A DNA stretch of 64,000 nucleotides from Sphingopyxis sp. H115 (GTDB lineage: Bacteria > Pseudomonadota > Alphaproteobacteria > Sphingomonadales > Sphingomonadaceae). Location: positions 124,001-188,000 of the forward strand of contig NZ_LNSA01000004.1 of NCBI RefSeq assembly GCF_001468465.1. Direction: 5' to 3'. The position numbers were made by a program, and so were the translations under genes. The notes beneath the pieces are model-generated. The model was given only the letters and a program-made list of their open reading frames with translations, ran no database searches and was not told the origin of the DNA. Positions 54,161 through 63,177 of the stretch are shown piece after piece; within the stretch, counting starts at the first letter, position 1; each line of letters starts with the position of its first letter.

Positions 54161-54811
54161 ATGAGCTGGAAACTCGCACCCGGTGTGGGCTTTTGCACCG
54201 TTGGCCCGGATATGATCTTTCTCGATCTCCGGCGCGACCGCTACTTACTCATGACGGATGCCCGGCGCGCGGCATTCGATCGGCTTCTCGCCGGCAAGCC
54301 CAATGACAGCGATGCTATGACGCTGCTCGTCGACACCGGCCTCTTCGTCCGCAGCGATTTTGGTTTTCGCATCGAAGCGCCCGCAATCGACGTTCCGACA
54401 GACGATCTCAGCCGCCCGGACTCCGAGCGGAGCGGCCTTCGATCGCTCTTCGGCGCCTGGTGCGCATTGGCTTGGGCCGCGCGGGCACTGAAGCCCGACC
54501 GGCTACCTTCGACCATAGAGCAACTGCTTCGCGACAAGCGGCTTCTGGACAGAAGCGGACACGAGAGTGAATTGAGAGCGTTGGGGACGGCATTCGCGCG
54601 CTCGCGGACCTTCGTTCCGATCGCGCCCCGCTGCCTTGTCGATTCGCTCGCGCTATACCGAATGGCGCTTCGCAGGAGCCTCGCGCCAACGCTGGTCTTC
54701 GGAGTGCGCACCAATCCCTTCGCGGCGCATTGCTGGCTCCAGTCGGGCGCGTATGTCCTGACGGGAACGGCGGAGGAGGCACGAAACTATCAGCCGATTC
54801 TGGTCGTATGA
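54161..54811 (+). CDS. Lasso B protein: RRE fused to leader peptidase
   Basis: A 216-residue protein. Residues 1-75 form a PqqD-like RiPP recognition element (KLAPGVGFCTVGPDMIFLDL) that binds the leader; residues 95-216 are the transglutaminase-like Cys protease that removes it. C158 and H190 keep the same 32-residue spacing as the McjB catalytic pair (C150/H182). The third residue, Asp 12 after the His in McjB, is Gly202 here (HCWLQSGAYVLTG). The fused B1-B2 layout is usual in proteobacteria. ATG 54161 starts at the RRE; GTG at 54119 is possible. Overlaps the cyclase gene by 4 bp. Confidence 0.9.
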   Translation: MSWKLAPGVGFCTVGPDMIFLDLRRDRYLLMTDARRAAFDRLLAGKPNDSDAMTLLVDTGLFVRSDFGFRIEAPAIDVPTDDLSRPDSERSGLRSLFGAWCALAWAARALKPDRLPSTIEQLLRDKRLLDRSGHESELRALGTAFARSRTFVPIAPRCLVDSLALYRMALRRSLAPTLVFGVRTNPFAAHCWLQSGAYVLTGTAEEARNYQPILVV

Positions 54812-56499
54812 TGGAGCAAGCTATCCTCGGATTTCTGGGCGGCGAACCTTTGGCGACAGAGCTTGCAGTGGCAGCCGGTAGGCATGGGCTGCGTTCGTTG
54901 GACCGCCTCGTTCCGGAACTAGCGCTTTTCGCAGGTGAAGGCGTCGGTATATCGATCCACGATCCGGGACGCCTGGTTCTTGGCGATTGGTTCGAGAATT
55001 CGCGCTCGACTTCATGGGGCAATTATCTCGAGTTTATGGTGGACCAGGCCGAAGGCCTGACGATCAGCCGGGCTCCGATCACCGGGATGCCGCTATACTG
55101 GCTGGAGGTAGCGGGAGGGGTTCTGCTCTTCTCGCACCTCGAGCTGATTGAAACCTTCAGTGTCGCCCTCTCCGTCGATGAGGAATATCTTCGTTACCTC
55201 CTGTCGTTCAGCAACTTTCGCACGGCGAGAACCGGGCTGTCAGGGGCCCAGGAGCTTCTACCGGGAACGGCGCTTATCCTTGGCCGCGGACTTCCGACGA
55301 CCGAGACTTTTTGGTCTCCATGGCCGCATGCGCGAGAGAGCGTGGGCGAAGGTGACGCCCCCATTCTTCTTGAGCAGCGCATTCGCGCTTGCGTTTCGGC
55401 TTGGGCCAACAGTCGCGACAGCATCGTTGTCGAGTTGTCCGGCGGCCTCGACAGCTCGATCGTCGCGGCGGCGCTGGCGCAGGGCGAACACGCCTTTTCC
55501 GCCGCGACGATCGCGACTGCCAGCCCCGATGGCGATGAAAGACGCTTTGCTCGCGCCGTCGCCGAAAGATGCGGCATCGACCTTGTCGAATATGTGCATG
55601 GCGACGCTGTGCTTGACCTCACCGCAGGCCCCGCGTTCCTGGCACCGCGCCCGGCCACCTATGGCGTCCTCGCAGGGATCGACGCGGCTCTCGGTTCCGC
55701 GACAAATGAGATGTCGGGGTCCAGCATCTTTACCGGGATCGGTGGAGACAATGTCTTCGCGATTAATCGGTCGATCATGCCGGCGCTCGATGCGTTACTT
55801 TCGCTCGGTCCGCTCCCGCGCAGCCTTGCGGCTCTCAATGATTGCGCCCGCCTCTGCAATGCAACCGTCTGGAGGGCAGCCCGAGCCGTCTGGCGGCAGT
55901 GGCGCGCGGGCAGAGATGCCGCCTGGCCTCGCGACGATGGATATTGCGTGCGGACCATGCTCCCCGATGAGCCGCTGCCGCACCCATGGGACGAGGTCGT
56001 GGATGACCTCCCCGTCGGCAAGATCCGTCACGTACAATCCATATTGCGAATTGGCGATTTTCTGGATCGTCCCGGGCGCTGGTACGGACGCGATGTCGTC
56101 GCTCCGCTGTTGTCGCAGCCGGTGGTCGAGCTTTGTCTCGCTATTCCGTCCTGGGCGTGGGTCGCGCGCGGCCGTGATCGGGCGGTCGCGCGCGCAGCCT
56201 TTGCGAGCCACCTCCCCGCCATCGTCGCATGGCGCCGCAACAAGGGGCGGCTCGAGACGATGTGCGCCGAGGCGTTCCTGGCGCAGCGCCGCTCCCTTGC
56301 GCCCATACTGCTGGAGGGGCGGCTCGCACGCGAGGGTCTGATCGATCGGAAGAGGGTTGAAGCCTATCTGGCGCGCGAACGGATCGAGGGCGACTATGAC
56401 TACTTTCGTTTGCTCGAACTCGCAGATATCGAACTTTGGATCGCATCGGTTTCCGACTTGGGCGCCGGGAAATTCAGGCCGGTCCAACGCGCATACTGA
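54808..56499 (+). CDS. Lasso-peptide cyclase (asparagine-synthetase-like C protein)
   Basis: A 563-residue protein related to asparagine synthetase B but without the N-terminal catalytic Cys. The ATP pyrophosphatase loop is VELSGGLDSSIVAAAL (211-217). Further motifs include FTGIGGDNVFAIN and the C-terminal WRRNKGRLE. It adenylates Glu8 of the core and closes the ring with the Gly1 amine. Start overlaps B (ATGA). The last 100 bp lie opposite the end of the isopeptidase gene. Confidence 0.93.
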   Translation: MMEQAILGFLGGEPLATELAVAAGRHGLRSLDRLVPELALFAGEGVGISIHDPGRLVLGDWFENSRSTSWGNYLEFMVDQAEGLTISRAPITGMPLYWLEVAGGVLLFSHLELIETFSVALSVDEEYLRYLLSFSNFRTARTGLSGAQELLPGTALILGRGLPTTETFWSPWPHARESVGEGDAPILLEQRIRACVSAWANSRDSIVVELSGGLDSSIVAAALAQGEHAFSAATIATASPDGDERRFARAVAERCGIDLVEYVHGDAVLDLTAGPAFLAPRPATYGVLAGIDAALGSATNEMSGSSIFTGIGGDNVFAINRSIMPALDALLSLGPLPRSLAALNDCARLCNATVWRAARAVWRQWRAGRDAAWPRDDGYCVRTMLPDEPLPHPWDEVVDDLPVGKIRHVQSILRIGDFLDRPGRWYGRDVVAPLLSQPVVELCLAIPSWAWVARGRDRAVARAAFASHLPAIVAWRRNKGRLETMCAEAFLAQRRSLAPILLEGRLAREGLIDRKRVEAYLARERIEGDYDYFRLLELADIELWIASVSDLGAGKFRPVQRAY

Positions 56500-58370
56500 G
56501 CTATTTTGGCAGGATCGGGATCGATGTAGCCCTGCAGCCAGAAGCGGAACCAGTCGAGGTTGCGCTGGTACACAGCAAGCTTCTGCCTTGGCTCGGCCTT
56601 GATGTGCGGGGCGAAGGGAAAGACGTGGAGTTCACCTTTTCCGCTCGCTGAGAGGCGGGCCTGCAGTTCGGGCGAAAGTCGGGCCTCCTGCTCCGGGAGC
56701 TGCATCAGCACGGGGGCGGTGATCTTGTCGACCTGGAGCGAGGGCGAGCGCCGCTTCCAATCGGCTGCATCGATGTCGGGCGCGCCGAGACCCCATTGAG
56801 TCTCGAGATTCTGGCGGAAGAAATCGCGTCCGATGCCGGCGTTGAACCAGTAATAGGCGGGCTCGGCCTGCACCGACGCGATCGAGACCGCACTCAGAAG
56901 CTTGCTGTGGGTCGCTGTCCACATCGCAACCTCGCTGCCGAAACTGAGACCGCCCATCCCGACGCGGCCGGGGTCGACAAGCCCGCGGCGATCCAGCTCC
57001 GCTACAGCAGCGCGCACCGCTGCGAGGCCCAGCTCATAACGGGCTTCGGCTTTCGCCCCGCCCGATGGCAGCTGGTTGATGCAAAGCGCGGCAATCCCGC
57101 TGGCGGCCAAGGCGCGAAGTGGCCACTCATTGCCGAGCCCGCCGCGAAGGTAACCGGCGCAGCGATAGTAAGTGATGAAAAGCGGCAGCCGTCCGGGGAA
57201 CTTCGGGCGGACGAGCCAACCCGACGCACGGCTGCCGCCCACCTGCCACTCGATCGCCTCGGTGAGAAGATCGTCGTGGTCAGGAAGGTCGTTGGGTCGG
57301 TCGAGGACGAGGGTTCCGCTGCCATCCAGCGCAATTCGCTGCAGTTGTGGAGGCATGGCGGCGCTCTCGGCTACGCAGAAGGCCGCCGTTTGCGACGCCG
57401 CACATGCCGCCATCTCACCGCCGCCGCTCAAAAGGCCTGGGCTGGCCGCGAGGCGCGTCAGGCCGGTCGCCTTAGCCCAGAGAAAAACGCTCTGACGAAC
57501 TTTCCGGTCGCGCGTCGTCACCACGAAACGTCCATCGCCGACCGCCATTCCCTTCCAGATTTTTGGCGCGTCGGGATCGCCGCAGGGTGCTTCCACAGCG
57601 CAGATGCCGGCTTGCGACGCGGCCGCGCGAAAAGGCTCGGGAAGCGGTTGCGGCGATGGTCGGAGAAGCTCCGCCTCGATAGCGTGGGCGGGTCGCTCTC
57701 TCGCCGTAGTCGGATCCCGACGAACAATCTGTCGCGGCAATCGGTCGAGGAGCGCCTCCCGATCGAACCAGTCGCCATTGAGACGCTGGCTTGCGGGTCG
57801 GCCCGCGATCATTGCCCCTCGATAAAGCGTCTGCGCGAGATCGACCCGTCCATCGGCCAAAATGCCGCTGTCCCGCTCATTCTCTTCGGCCCGCGCGATC
57901 GCGGCACGCGAGGGCCCGAGTTCGAATATGATGCCGCCATCGGGGGCGACTGCAAAGCGTTCGATATCGGCGTCGCGAACGATCAATGGTGCGAGGGCGC
58001 CGCTGGGGCGGCCTTCCCATAGTCCCGTGGCGCCGTCCACCCGCGCGCGGAAATAGAAGCGGTCGCTTTCCGGCGACCAGGCGGCTGAGCCCGCTTCGAC
58101 GATCCCGGTTCCATTCCAGCTCGCATGGCCGCCATCGCCGATCCTCCGTGGCGGTGTGGCTCCATCGGTGCCGACGAGATACCAGGCGGTCTCGATCTGT
58201 CCGCTCATGGTCGACGGGCGCTCGCGGCGGTAGAGCAGCCAGCGCCCGTCGGGAGAGACCGCGAGCCCAGAAAAGTCGGTCATCTCTACGAGCTCGCGGG
58301 GACTTGTCTGGGCGGCGGCCGGCGAAGCCGCCGCAAGGAAAACCGCCGCCCAGACCGCTTGTCTCACCAC
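56400..58370 (-). CDS. Lasso-peptide isopeptidase (S9 prolyl-oligopeptidase fold)
   Basis: About 656 residues: signal peptide (ending AAAQTS), a beta-propeller part and an alpha/beta hydrolase domain. Nucleophile S476 lies in GMGGLSFGS, the His is H589 in FPFAPHIKAE, and Glu560 or Glu562 (LPEQEAR) occupies the acid position. As I recall, astexin isopeptidase AtxE2 uses Ser-Glu-His with similar spacing. It opens the isopeptide bond of the imported lasso peptide. GTG start at 58370 or 58367; the latter gives a 4-bp overlap with the receptor stop. Its last 33 codons lie opposite the cyclase gene. Confidence 0.9.
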   Translation of the reverse strand: MVRQAVWAAVFLAAASPAAAQTSPRELVEMTDFSGLAVSPDGRWLLYRRERPSTMSGQIETAWYLVGTDGATPPRRIGDGGHASWNGTGIVEAGSAAWSPESDRFYFRARVDGATGLWEGRPSGALAPLIVRDADIERFAVAPDGGIIFELGPSRAAIARAEENERDSGILADGRVDLAQTLYRGAMIAGRPASQRLNGDWFDREALLDRLPRQIVRRDPTTARERPAHAIEAELLRPSPQPLPEPFRAAASQAGICAVEAPCGDPDAPKIWKGMAVGDGRFVVTTRDRKVRQSVFLWAKATGLTRLAASPGLLSGGGEMAACAASQTAAFCVAESAAMPPQLQRIALDGSGTLVLDRPNDLPDHDDLLTEAIEWQVGGSRASGWLVRPKFPGRLPLFITYYRCAGYLRGGLGNEWPLRALAASGIAALCINQLPSGGAKAEARYELGLAAVRAAVAELDRRGLVDPGRVGMGGLSFGSEVAMWTATHSKLLSAVSIASVQAEPAYYWFNAGIGRDFFRQNLETQWGLGAPDIDAADWKRRSPSLQVDKITAPVLMQLPEQEARLSPELQARLSASGKGELHVFPFAPHIKAEPRQKLAVYQRNLDWFRFWLQGYIDPDPAKIAQYARWTGLNFPAPKSETDAIQSSISASSSKRK

Positions 58371-61294
58371 CGGATCGTGGCCTGCAGCGAGATGGTGCGT
58401 CCGAGCGGATTCGCCTTTTCGGGGTCATAGGCGAGCGCCGATGTATTGGTCCGGTTGTTCACATAGGGCGGATCGCGATCGAACAGATTGAGGATGCTCA
58501 GCCCCAGTTGCAGGCCGCGTTCATTGTCATCACCGCCGAAGCGTTGGGCGAGGCTGAGGTCGAACGTTGTCCAGGACGATACGCGCTCCGGGACCGCGGG
58601 GATCTGGTTGAGATAGCCGCCGACATAGTTGGCGAAGAGGGTCGCCGCAAAACCTCCGCGCGACCAGCCGGCGCGTCCGCGCAGCCGCCACTTCGCCGGA
58701 TTTGCGAATGTGCCCACGACGTCCACCGCCGGCGTGCCCGGCGTAAGCTGCCGATCGATCCGGAAGATGTGGCTTCCCGACAGACCAAGGTCAATCTGGC
58801 CGCCGGCGAGCTCCGTTGCGTAGCCAAGATCGAAATCGAGCCCGGTCTGGCGCATGGCGGACAGGTTGCGGACCTGACCGTCGAGAATGGCATCGACATC
58901 GCCCGGCGCGAGGCCAAGCGGATTCGTGAAGGTCGGGAACGAGAAATAATAAGCGAGAAGTTCGGCCGACGGATTCTCGGTTACCACGCCGCCGAACAGG
59001 TCGCGGCGGGACAGGAAGCGAAGATAATCCTCGCTGACCGAGCCGATACGGTCGCGATAGTCGACATCATAATAGGTGACCGACGCTTTAAGCCCGCGGA
59101 TCGACGGGGGCGCGACGTCGAGGCCGACCGTCCAGGTGGTCGCTTTCTCCGGCTTGATGCCGGGACCGTAGCCGAAGAGCCCGATGACGTTGGCGGTGCC
59201 TGTCGGCGAGCTCGGGTCGGGTACGCGCAGCGTCGTATAGTTCGAGACAGCCGGGCCAATCAGTTCGTCGAACGCAGGTGCGCGGAACGAGGTCCCGTAG
59301 CTGCCGCGCACAGCAATGCCGGGGAGCGCTTCCCAGCGGAGCCCGAGCTTCGGGTTGGTCGTGCGCCCGACGTCGCTATAGTCCTCGATCCGGCCTGCAA
59401 GCGAAAGGTCGAGCCGCTCGATGCCGGCAACGCTGTTGTCGGGACCAAAGAGCGGCACGAGAATCTCAGCATATGCCGAGCGTACGTGACGCGGCCCCGG
59501 CAGCCCGGTGAGCGCGGTAGTGCTGGGCGTCGCACGGCTCAGGTCGTTGACCGTGAAATTCTCATAGCGTTCGCGGCGGTACTCGGCGCCGAAGGCGACC
59601 CGCATGTCGCCGCCGGGCAGGCGAATGAGCGAACCATCGACGCGAAGCGCCGCGGACCAGCTTTCATAATCGTCGCGCGATCCGATGCTTCCGCGAATGG
59701 CCGCTGTAGTTGCGGGATTGTTCGCGGTTCCGTTACCGAAAACATTGAATGCCGTCGCGCGGTTGGTGTCCGCGATCGCCGCCGCAAGGCGCGCGCGGTT
59801 CGGAATGTTGATACTGTCGCTCCGGCTCTTCTGGCGCCCATAGGCGCCGCCAAGCTGGATCCGCCACGCGCCGATCGCCTGCTCGAGGCTGGCCGAACTG
59901 CTGATGCCTCGCACCCGTCCCGTGTCGATAGGCGCGCCGAGATCATTCGCGAAATTATAGTTCACGCTGACTTGTTGCCGCGTCCCGATAGGATCGACGT
60001 AGAAAGGGTTGGTCACCGGCACCCGCACGATGCTCAGATACTGGTTGAGCGCAACTTTCCGATAGTCGCGCTGGGCAGCGAGCGTGCTGGCCCGGAACGT
60101 GAGGCTGTCCGTAAGGTCGAACTCGAGCGCGGCATAGGCGCTGTGGATGCGCTGGCGAGGAAGGAGATCGCTCGCCGCGCGGCGGTCTCCCGGATTGCGA
60201 GTTCCAGCGACGAGCTGGCCCGGAGTCAGCGCCGTCCCGTTCTGCCCGGCCGGAATCGCGAAGGTCTGCCCATTAGCCGCGGTGATCGTCCCCGGCACGG
60301 CGAACAGCGAGCGGTAGTCCGGCCCACCGAATGGACGCAGGTCTTCGGTCGCAAAATCCCGGTCTGCTGCGGCAAGCGCGTCGCGTTGGCTGAACTGGTA
60401 GGCGAGCACGAGATGGCCGCGGTCCCATTTTCGTCCGAATAGCTGGCCGATCTGGACTTCGCCCATATCCCCATCAGCGGTGCCGACCCGAAAGAGGGTT
60501 TCGGCTCCCTCGAACTGGTTCCTCAGCCGGATGTTCACGACGCCGGCGACAGCATCGGCTCCGTAGATCGCCGAGGCGCCATCGGTCAGGATCTCGACCC
60601 GGTCGATCGCGCCTAGCGGGATCAGCGATACGTCCGCGAATACGCCTCCGAGCCCGCCGAGGGCGGGCCTACTGCCGTCGATCAGAACAAGGGTCGAGGA
60701 TGGGCCCAGTCCGCGCAGGTTGACGCTCGAACCATAGGTGCCGTCGGTTCCCGCGCCGTTTCGAGTGGTCGCTCCGAGGGTCGTCTCGTTAGGTCCGCCC
60801 GCAAAGGATTGCGGGAGCGCTTGAAGAAGCTGCTGCACCGATCCCGTGCCGCTCTTCTCGATATCGGCGCGACCAAGCGTGACGACTGGCGATCCCACCG
60901 GTCCGGCGCCGCGAATGCGCGTGCCGGTCACAACGATCGCTTCGTTGACCCCGTCAGTCGATCCCGCCTCCGCCGCATCGCCGTTTCCCGCGCGCAGCAC
61001 CCACGCGCCTTCCACCAGTTCAATGGTCAAGCCTGTGCCGGAAAGGAGGCGGGAAAGGGCGGCGTCGGGAGAGAGGCGCCCGCGGACACGGTTGCTGCGT
61101 CGGCCTTCGAGCAGGCTCGAAGCCGCGATGACCTCGCGGCCGGAAATGTCCGAATATTTGCGAAGCGCGTCGCTAAGACGCTGTGCCTCGATGTTGTATG
61201 TCTGCTCGCCCGTCTGCGCGCACGCGCTGGGTGCATAGAGTGCGGTCGCCGATACGCCCGAAGCCAGAACGGCCGCGAAAAATTTCATCGTCAT
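58364..61294 (-). CDS. STN-domain TonB-dependent receptor/transducer
   Basis: A 976-residue FecA-type receptor. After the signal peptide comes a secretin/TonB short N-terminal (STN) domain (YNIEAQRLSDALRKYSDISG ... AALSRLLSGTGLTIELVEGA), then TonB box-like EAIVVTGTRIRG, plug (VNLRGLGPSSTLVLIDGSRP, LTDGASAIYGADAVAGVVNI) and barrel ending LQATIRW. The STN domain passes a ligand signal to FecR. Placed between FecR and the isopeptidase, it is the likely uptake route for the lasso peptide. Confidence 0.93.
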   Translation of the reverse strand: MTMKFFAAVLASGVSATALYAPSACAQTGEQTYNIEAQRLSDALRKYSDISGREVIAASSLLEGRRSNRVRGRLSPDAALSRLLSGTGLTIELVEGAWVLRAGNGDAAEAGSTDGVNEAIVVTGTRIRGAGPVGSPVVTLGRADIEKSGTGSVQQLLQALPQSFAGGPNETTLGATTRNGAGTDGTYGSSVNLRGLGPSSTLVLIDGSRPALGGLGGVFADVSLIPLGAIDRVEILTDGASAIYGADAVAGVVNIRLRNQFEGAETLFRVGTADGDMGEVQIGQLFGRKWDRGHLVLAYQFSQRDALAAADRDFATEDLRPFGGPDYRSLFAVPGTITAANGQTFAIPAGQNGTALTPGQLVAGTRNPGDRRAASDLLPRQRIHSAYAALEFDLTDSLTFRASTLAAQRDYRKVALNQYLSIVRVPVTNPFYVDPIGTRQQVSVNYNFANDLGAPIDTGRVRGISSSASLEQAIGAWRIQLGGAYGRQKSRSDSINIPNRARLAAAIADTNRATAFNVFGNGTANNPATTAAIRGSIGSRDDYESWSAALRVDGSLIRLPGGDMRVAFGAEYRRERYENFTVNDLSRATPSTTALTGLPGPRHVRSAYAEILVPLFGPDNSVAGIERLDLSLAGRIEDYSDVGRTTNPKLGLRWEALPGIAVRGSYGTSFRAPAFDELIGPAVSNYTTLRVPDPSSPTGTANVIGLFGYGPGIKPEKATTWTVGLDVAPPSIRGLKASVTYYDVDYRDRIGSVSEDYLRFLSRRDLFGGVVTENPSAELLAYYFSFPTFTNPLGLAPGDVDAILDGQVRNLSAMRQTGLDFDLGYATELAGGQIDLGLSGSHIFRIDRQLTPGTPAVDVVGTFANPAKWRLRGRAGWSRGGFAATLFANYVGGYLNQIPAVPERVSSWTTFDLSLAQRFGGDDNERGLQLGLSILNLFDRDPPYVNNRTNTSALAYDPEKANPLGRTISLQATIRW

Positions 61295-61381
61295 TCATCC
61301 CTCCCGTGCGGCCGATTTTGGCCGTCTGAAGGGAAAAAATGACGGGTGCTCCGAATACCCTATGAGTTTTTATTGGGCATC

Positions 61382-62302
61382 CTACTCGGATTTCGCGCCC
61401 AGAATGGGTCCGTTCGCACCGAACTCGACCTTGAGATCGAGCGCGGCGCCGAGCTTCAGCGCAAGTTTCCGGGCGTCGGTCATGTCGAAGCGTCCCGTCA
61501 CCTGCAGTGAGGCCAGCGCCGGATCGGCCAAGCTGATCTTGACGCCATTCTCGCGGCCAGCGCGGTCGAGGATCGCACCAAGCGAGAGATTGTCGGCCCA
61601 CAGCGATTTGGCCGGGGCGTTCGCTTCCTCGCCCGTGATCGGCTGGGGTCCGGTCGACCTGACCTCGGCGCGTTCGCCGGGACGGAGGCGAAGTGCCTTT
61701 CCGCCCTCGAGGCGCCGCACCTCGACCGAGCCTTCGACCAGTGCGATGCGCGGGACATCCGCGCGGAGATCGACCTCGAAGATGGTGCCGAGCGCGCGCG
61801 TGACCGAATCTCCGGCCTCGACGAGGAAGGGACGCGACGCGTCGTGCGCGACTTCGAACCTGGCGCGGCCGTCATGCAGGACGACGCGGCGTTCGCCGTC
61901 CGAGAAGCGCGTCTCGATGCGGGCGCCGTCCATCAGCGTCACGCGCGTCCCGTCGGCGAGCCTGCTCTCGCCTTGCGCCGAATTGGTGGCGATGATCGGC
62001 CGATCGCTATCGCGACCGACAAGATACCAGGCGAACCCGACCGCGATCACCGCAGCGAGGATTGTGGCAAAAGCCCATCGCCGCCCGCCGGGTTCGCGCT
62101 CCCGGGCATCGGCCCGCACATCGGCCTCGATCCGGGACGGCGACATCGCCGCAGACCAGTTCCAATTGTCGCGCGCTTCACCATAGGCCTTGGCGTTGTC
62201 CGGCTTGGCCAGCCATTCGTCGAACGCCGCCCGGTGCTGGTCGGCATCGGGTCCCATCATTTTGTCGAGCCAGGCGGTGGCTTCGCTCTCGGCGCGGCTC
62301 AC
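61382..62302 (-). CDS. FecR-family sigma regulator
   Basis: A 306-residue protein: N-terminal DUF4880-type segment (ATAWLDKMMGPDADQHRAAF), one membrane helix (AFATILAAVIAVGFAWYLVG), then the periplasmic FecR domain (LADGTRVTLMDGARIETRFS, RALGTIFEVDLRADVPRIAL, LRPGERAEV) and a C-terminal STN-contact region. It carries the signal from the receptor to the FecI-type sigma factor. 4-bp overlap with fecI. Confidence 0.92.
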   Translation of the reverse strand: MSRAESEATAWLDKMMGPDADQHRAAFDEWLAKPDNAKAYGEARDNWNWSAAMSPSRIEADVRADAREREPGGRRWAFATILAAVIAVGFAWYLVGRDSDRPIIATNSAQGESRLADGTRVTLMDGARIETRFSDGERRVVLHDGRARFEVAHDASRPFLVEAGDSVTRALGTIFEVDLRADVPRIALVEGSVEVRRLEGGKALRLRPGERAEVRSTGPQPITGEEANAPAKSLWADNLSLGAILDRAGRENGVKISLADPALASLQVTGRFDMTDARKLALKLGAALDLKVEFGANGPILGAKSE

Positions 62303-62877
62303 TGCTTACCCCGCGCGCGCTTGATGGCGGCAAGGGCTTTGGTCATGTGGCTTTCGACCGTCTTCACGCTGATTCCCTTGATTCGAGCGATCTCGGGATA
62401 GCGTAGGCCTTCGAAGCGATGCATCAGGAAAATCTCGCGCGTGAGCGGAGATAGCCTCGAAATGGCTCTTTCTGCCCGGCGCAGAACGTCGCGCGCCTCG
62501 AGCGCGGCGTGCGGGTCGCTCGCTCCCTCATGTTCATCGCTGAAACTGTCGTGCTGCGACCGGTGGCGGCGCCCGTCCGCGCGACCATACTCGGCCAGCA
62601 GCATGCGCGCGGATTTCACAAGATAGGCGCCCGGACCTTCGACAAGTGCCGCGAGGCCGCCGCGCGCGCTTGCGAAACGACTGAAAACTTCCTGCACGAG
62701 ATCGCTGACATCCTGGTTCGGTGCGCGGGTCTTGAAGAAGCGTGTAATTTGCGGCCGGTGCTCGGCGTAGATCGCCTCGATGCGCGCCGACCGCCCGACC
62801 CGCTCCCAGTCCTCGGGCGGCAAGGGATCGCCGCCGGCAACACCCGGTCGCTCGCCGTCCTTGTCCTCGAAGTCCAT
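62299..62877 (-). CDS. FecI-like ECF sigma factor
   Basis: About 192 residues with ECF region 2 (ITRFFKTRAPNQDVSDLVQE) and region 4 (RLSPLTREIFLMHRFEGLRY, ARIKGISVKTVESHMTKALA). I take ATG 62877 with a purine-rich site upstream; a TTG at 62943 would add 22 residues. Together with FecR and the STN receptor it forms a surface-signalling circuit that would raise receptor and isopeptidase expression when its ligand is present. Confidence 0.9.
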   Translation of the reverse strand: MDFEDKDGERPGVAGGDPLPPEDWERVGRSARIEAIYAEHRPQITRFFKTRAPNQDVSDLVQEVFSRFASARGGLAALVEGPGAYLVKSARMLLAEYGRADGRRHRSQHDSFSDEHEGASDPHAALEARDVLRRAERAISRLSPLTREIFLMHRFEGLRYPEIARIKGISVKTVESHMTKALAAIKRARGKQ

Positions 62878-62921
62878 ACCTGCCGCCTTCCCGTTCGGGA
62901 CGAAGGCGGCAAGCCGGGCGT

Positions 62922-63031
62922 TGAGAACTTGCTTAGCGAACAAGCGCCGCCGCCTTTAGCCCGAGGGCTTGGACATGCGCAGCGGCCACCCGGCAGGATG
63001 GAATAGGAAAACTAAGCTAAGCAGGTTCTCA
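62922..63031. repeat. 16-bp inverted repeats flanking 78 bp, upstream of fecI
   Basis: TGAGAACTTGCTTAGC (62922-62937) and GCTAAGCAGGTTCTCA (63016-63031) are complementary at 15 of 16 positions. They occupy the 300-bp gap between fecI and terC, which otherwise shows no gene. Operator pair for the fecI promoter, or a footprint of a small mobile or recombination unit. Confidence 0.6.
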
Positions 63032-63177
63032 CGCCTGGCACCGTGCGCCTTGCCCGATGCACTTCAAAGCATAGCCTTGCCGCAGCGGCATGCAAGCCGA
63101 CTGCACCGAGATAGATCCAGATCGAGTCTATTCTCCGGAAACGACGGCAGAACAACTTCGGTGCTGCCGGGCGTCGA

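Noticed and set aside
57986..60442. Open frame of 818 codons on the plus strand opposite the isopeptidase and STN receptor
   Set aside because: Same antisense artefact of high third-position GC; low-complexity Arg/Ala composition and no ribosome site or domain.
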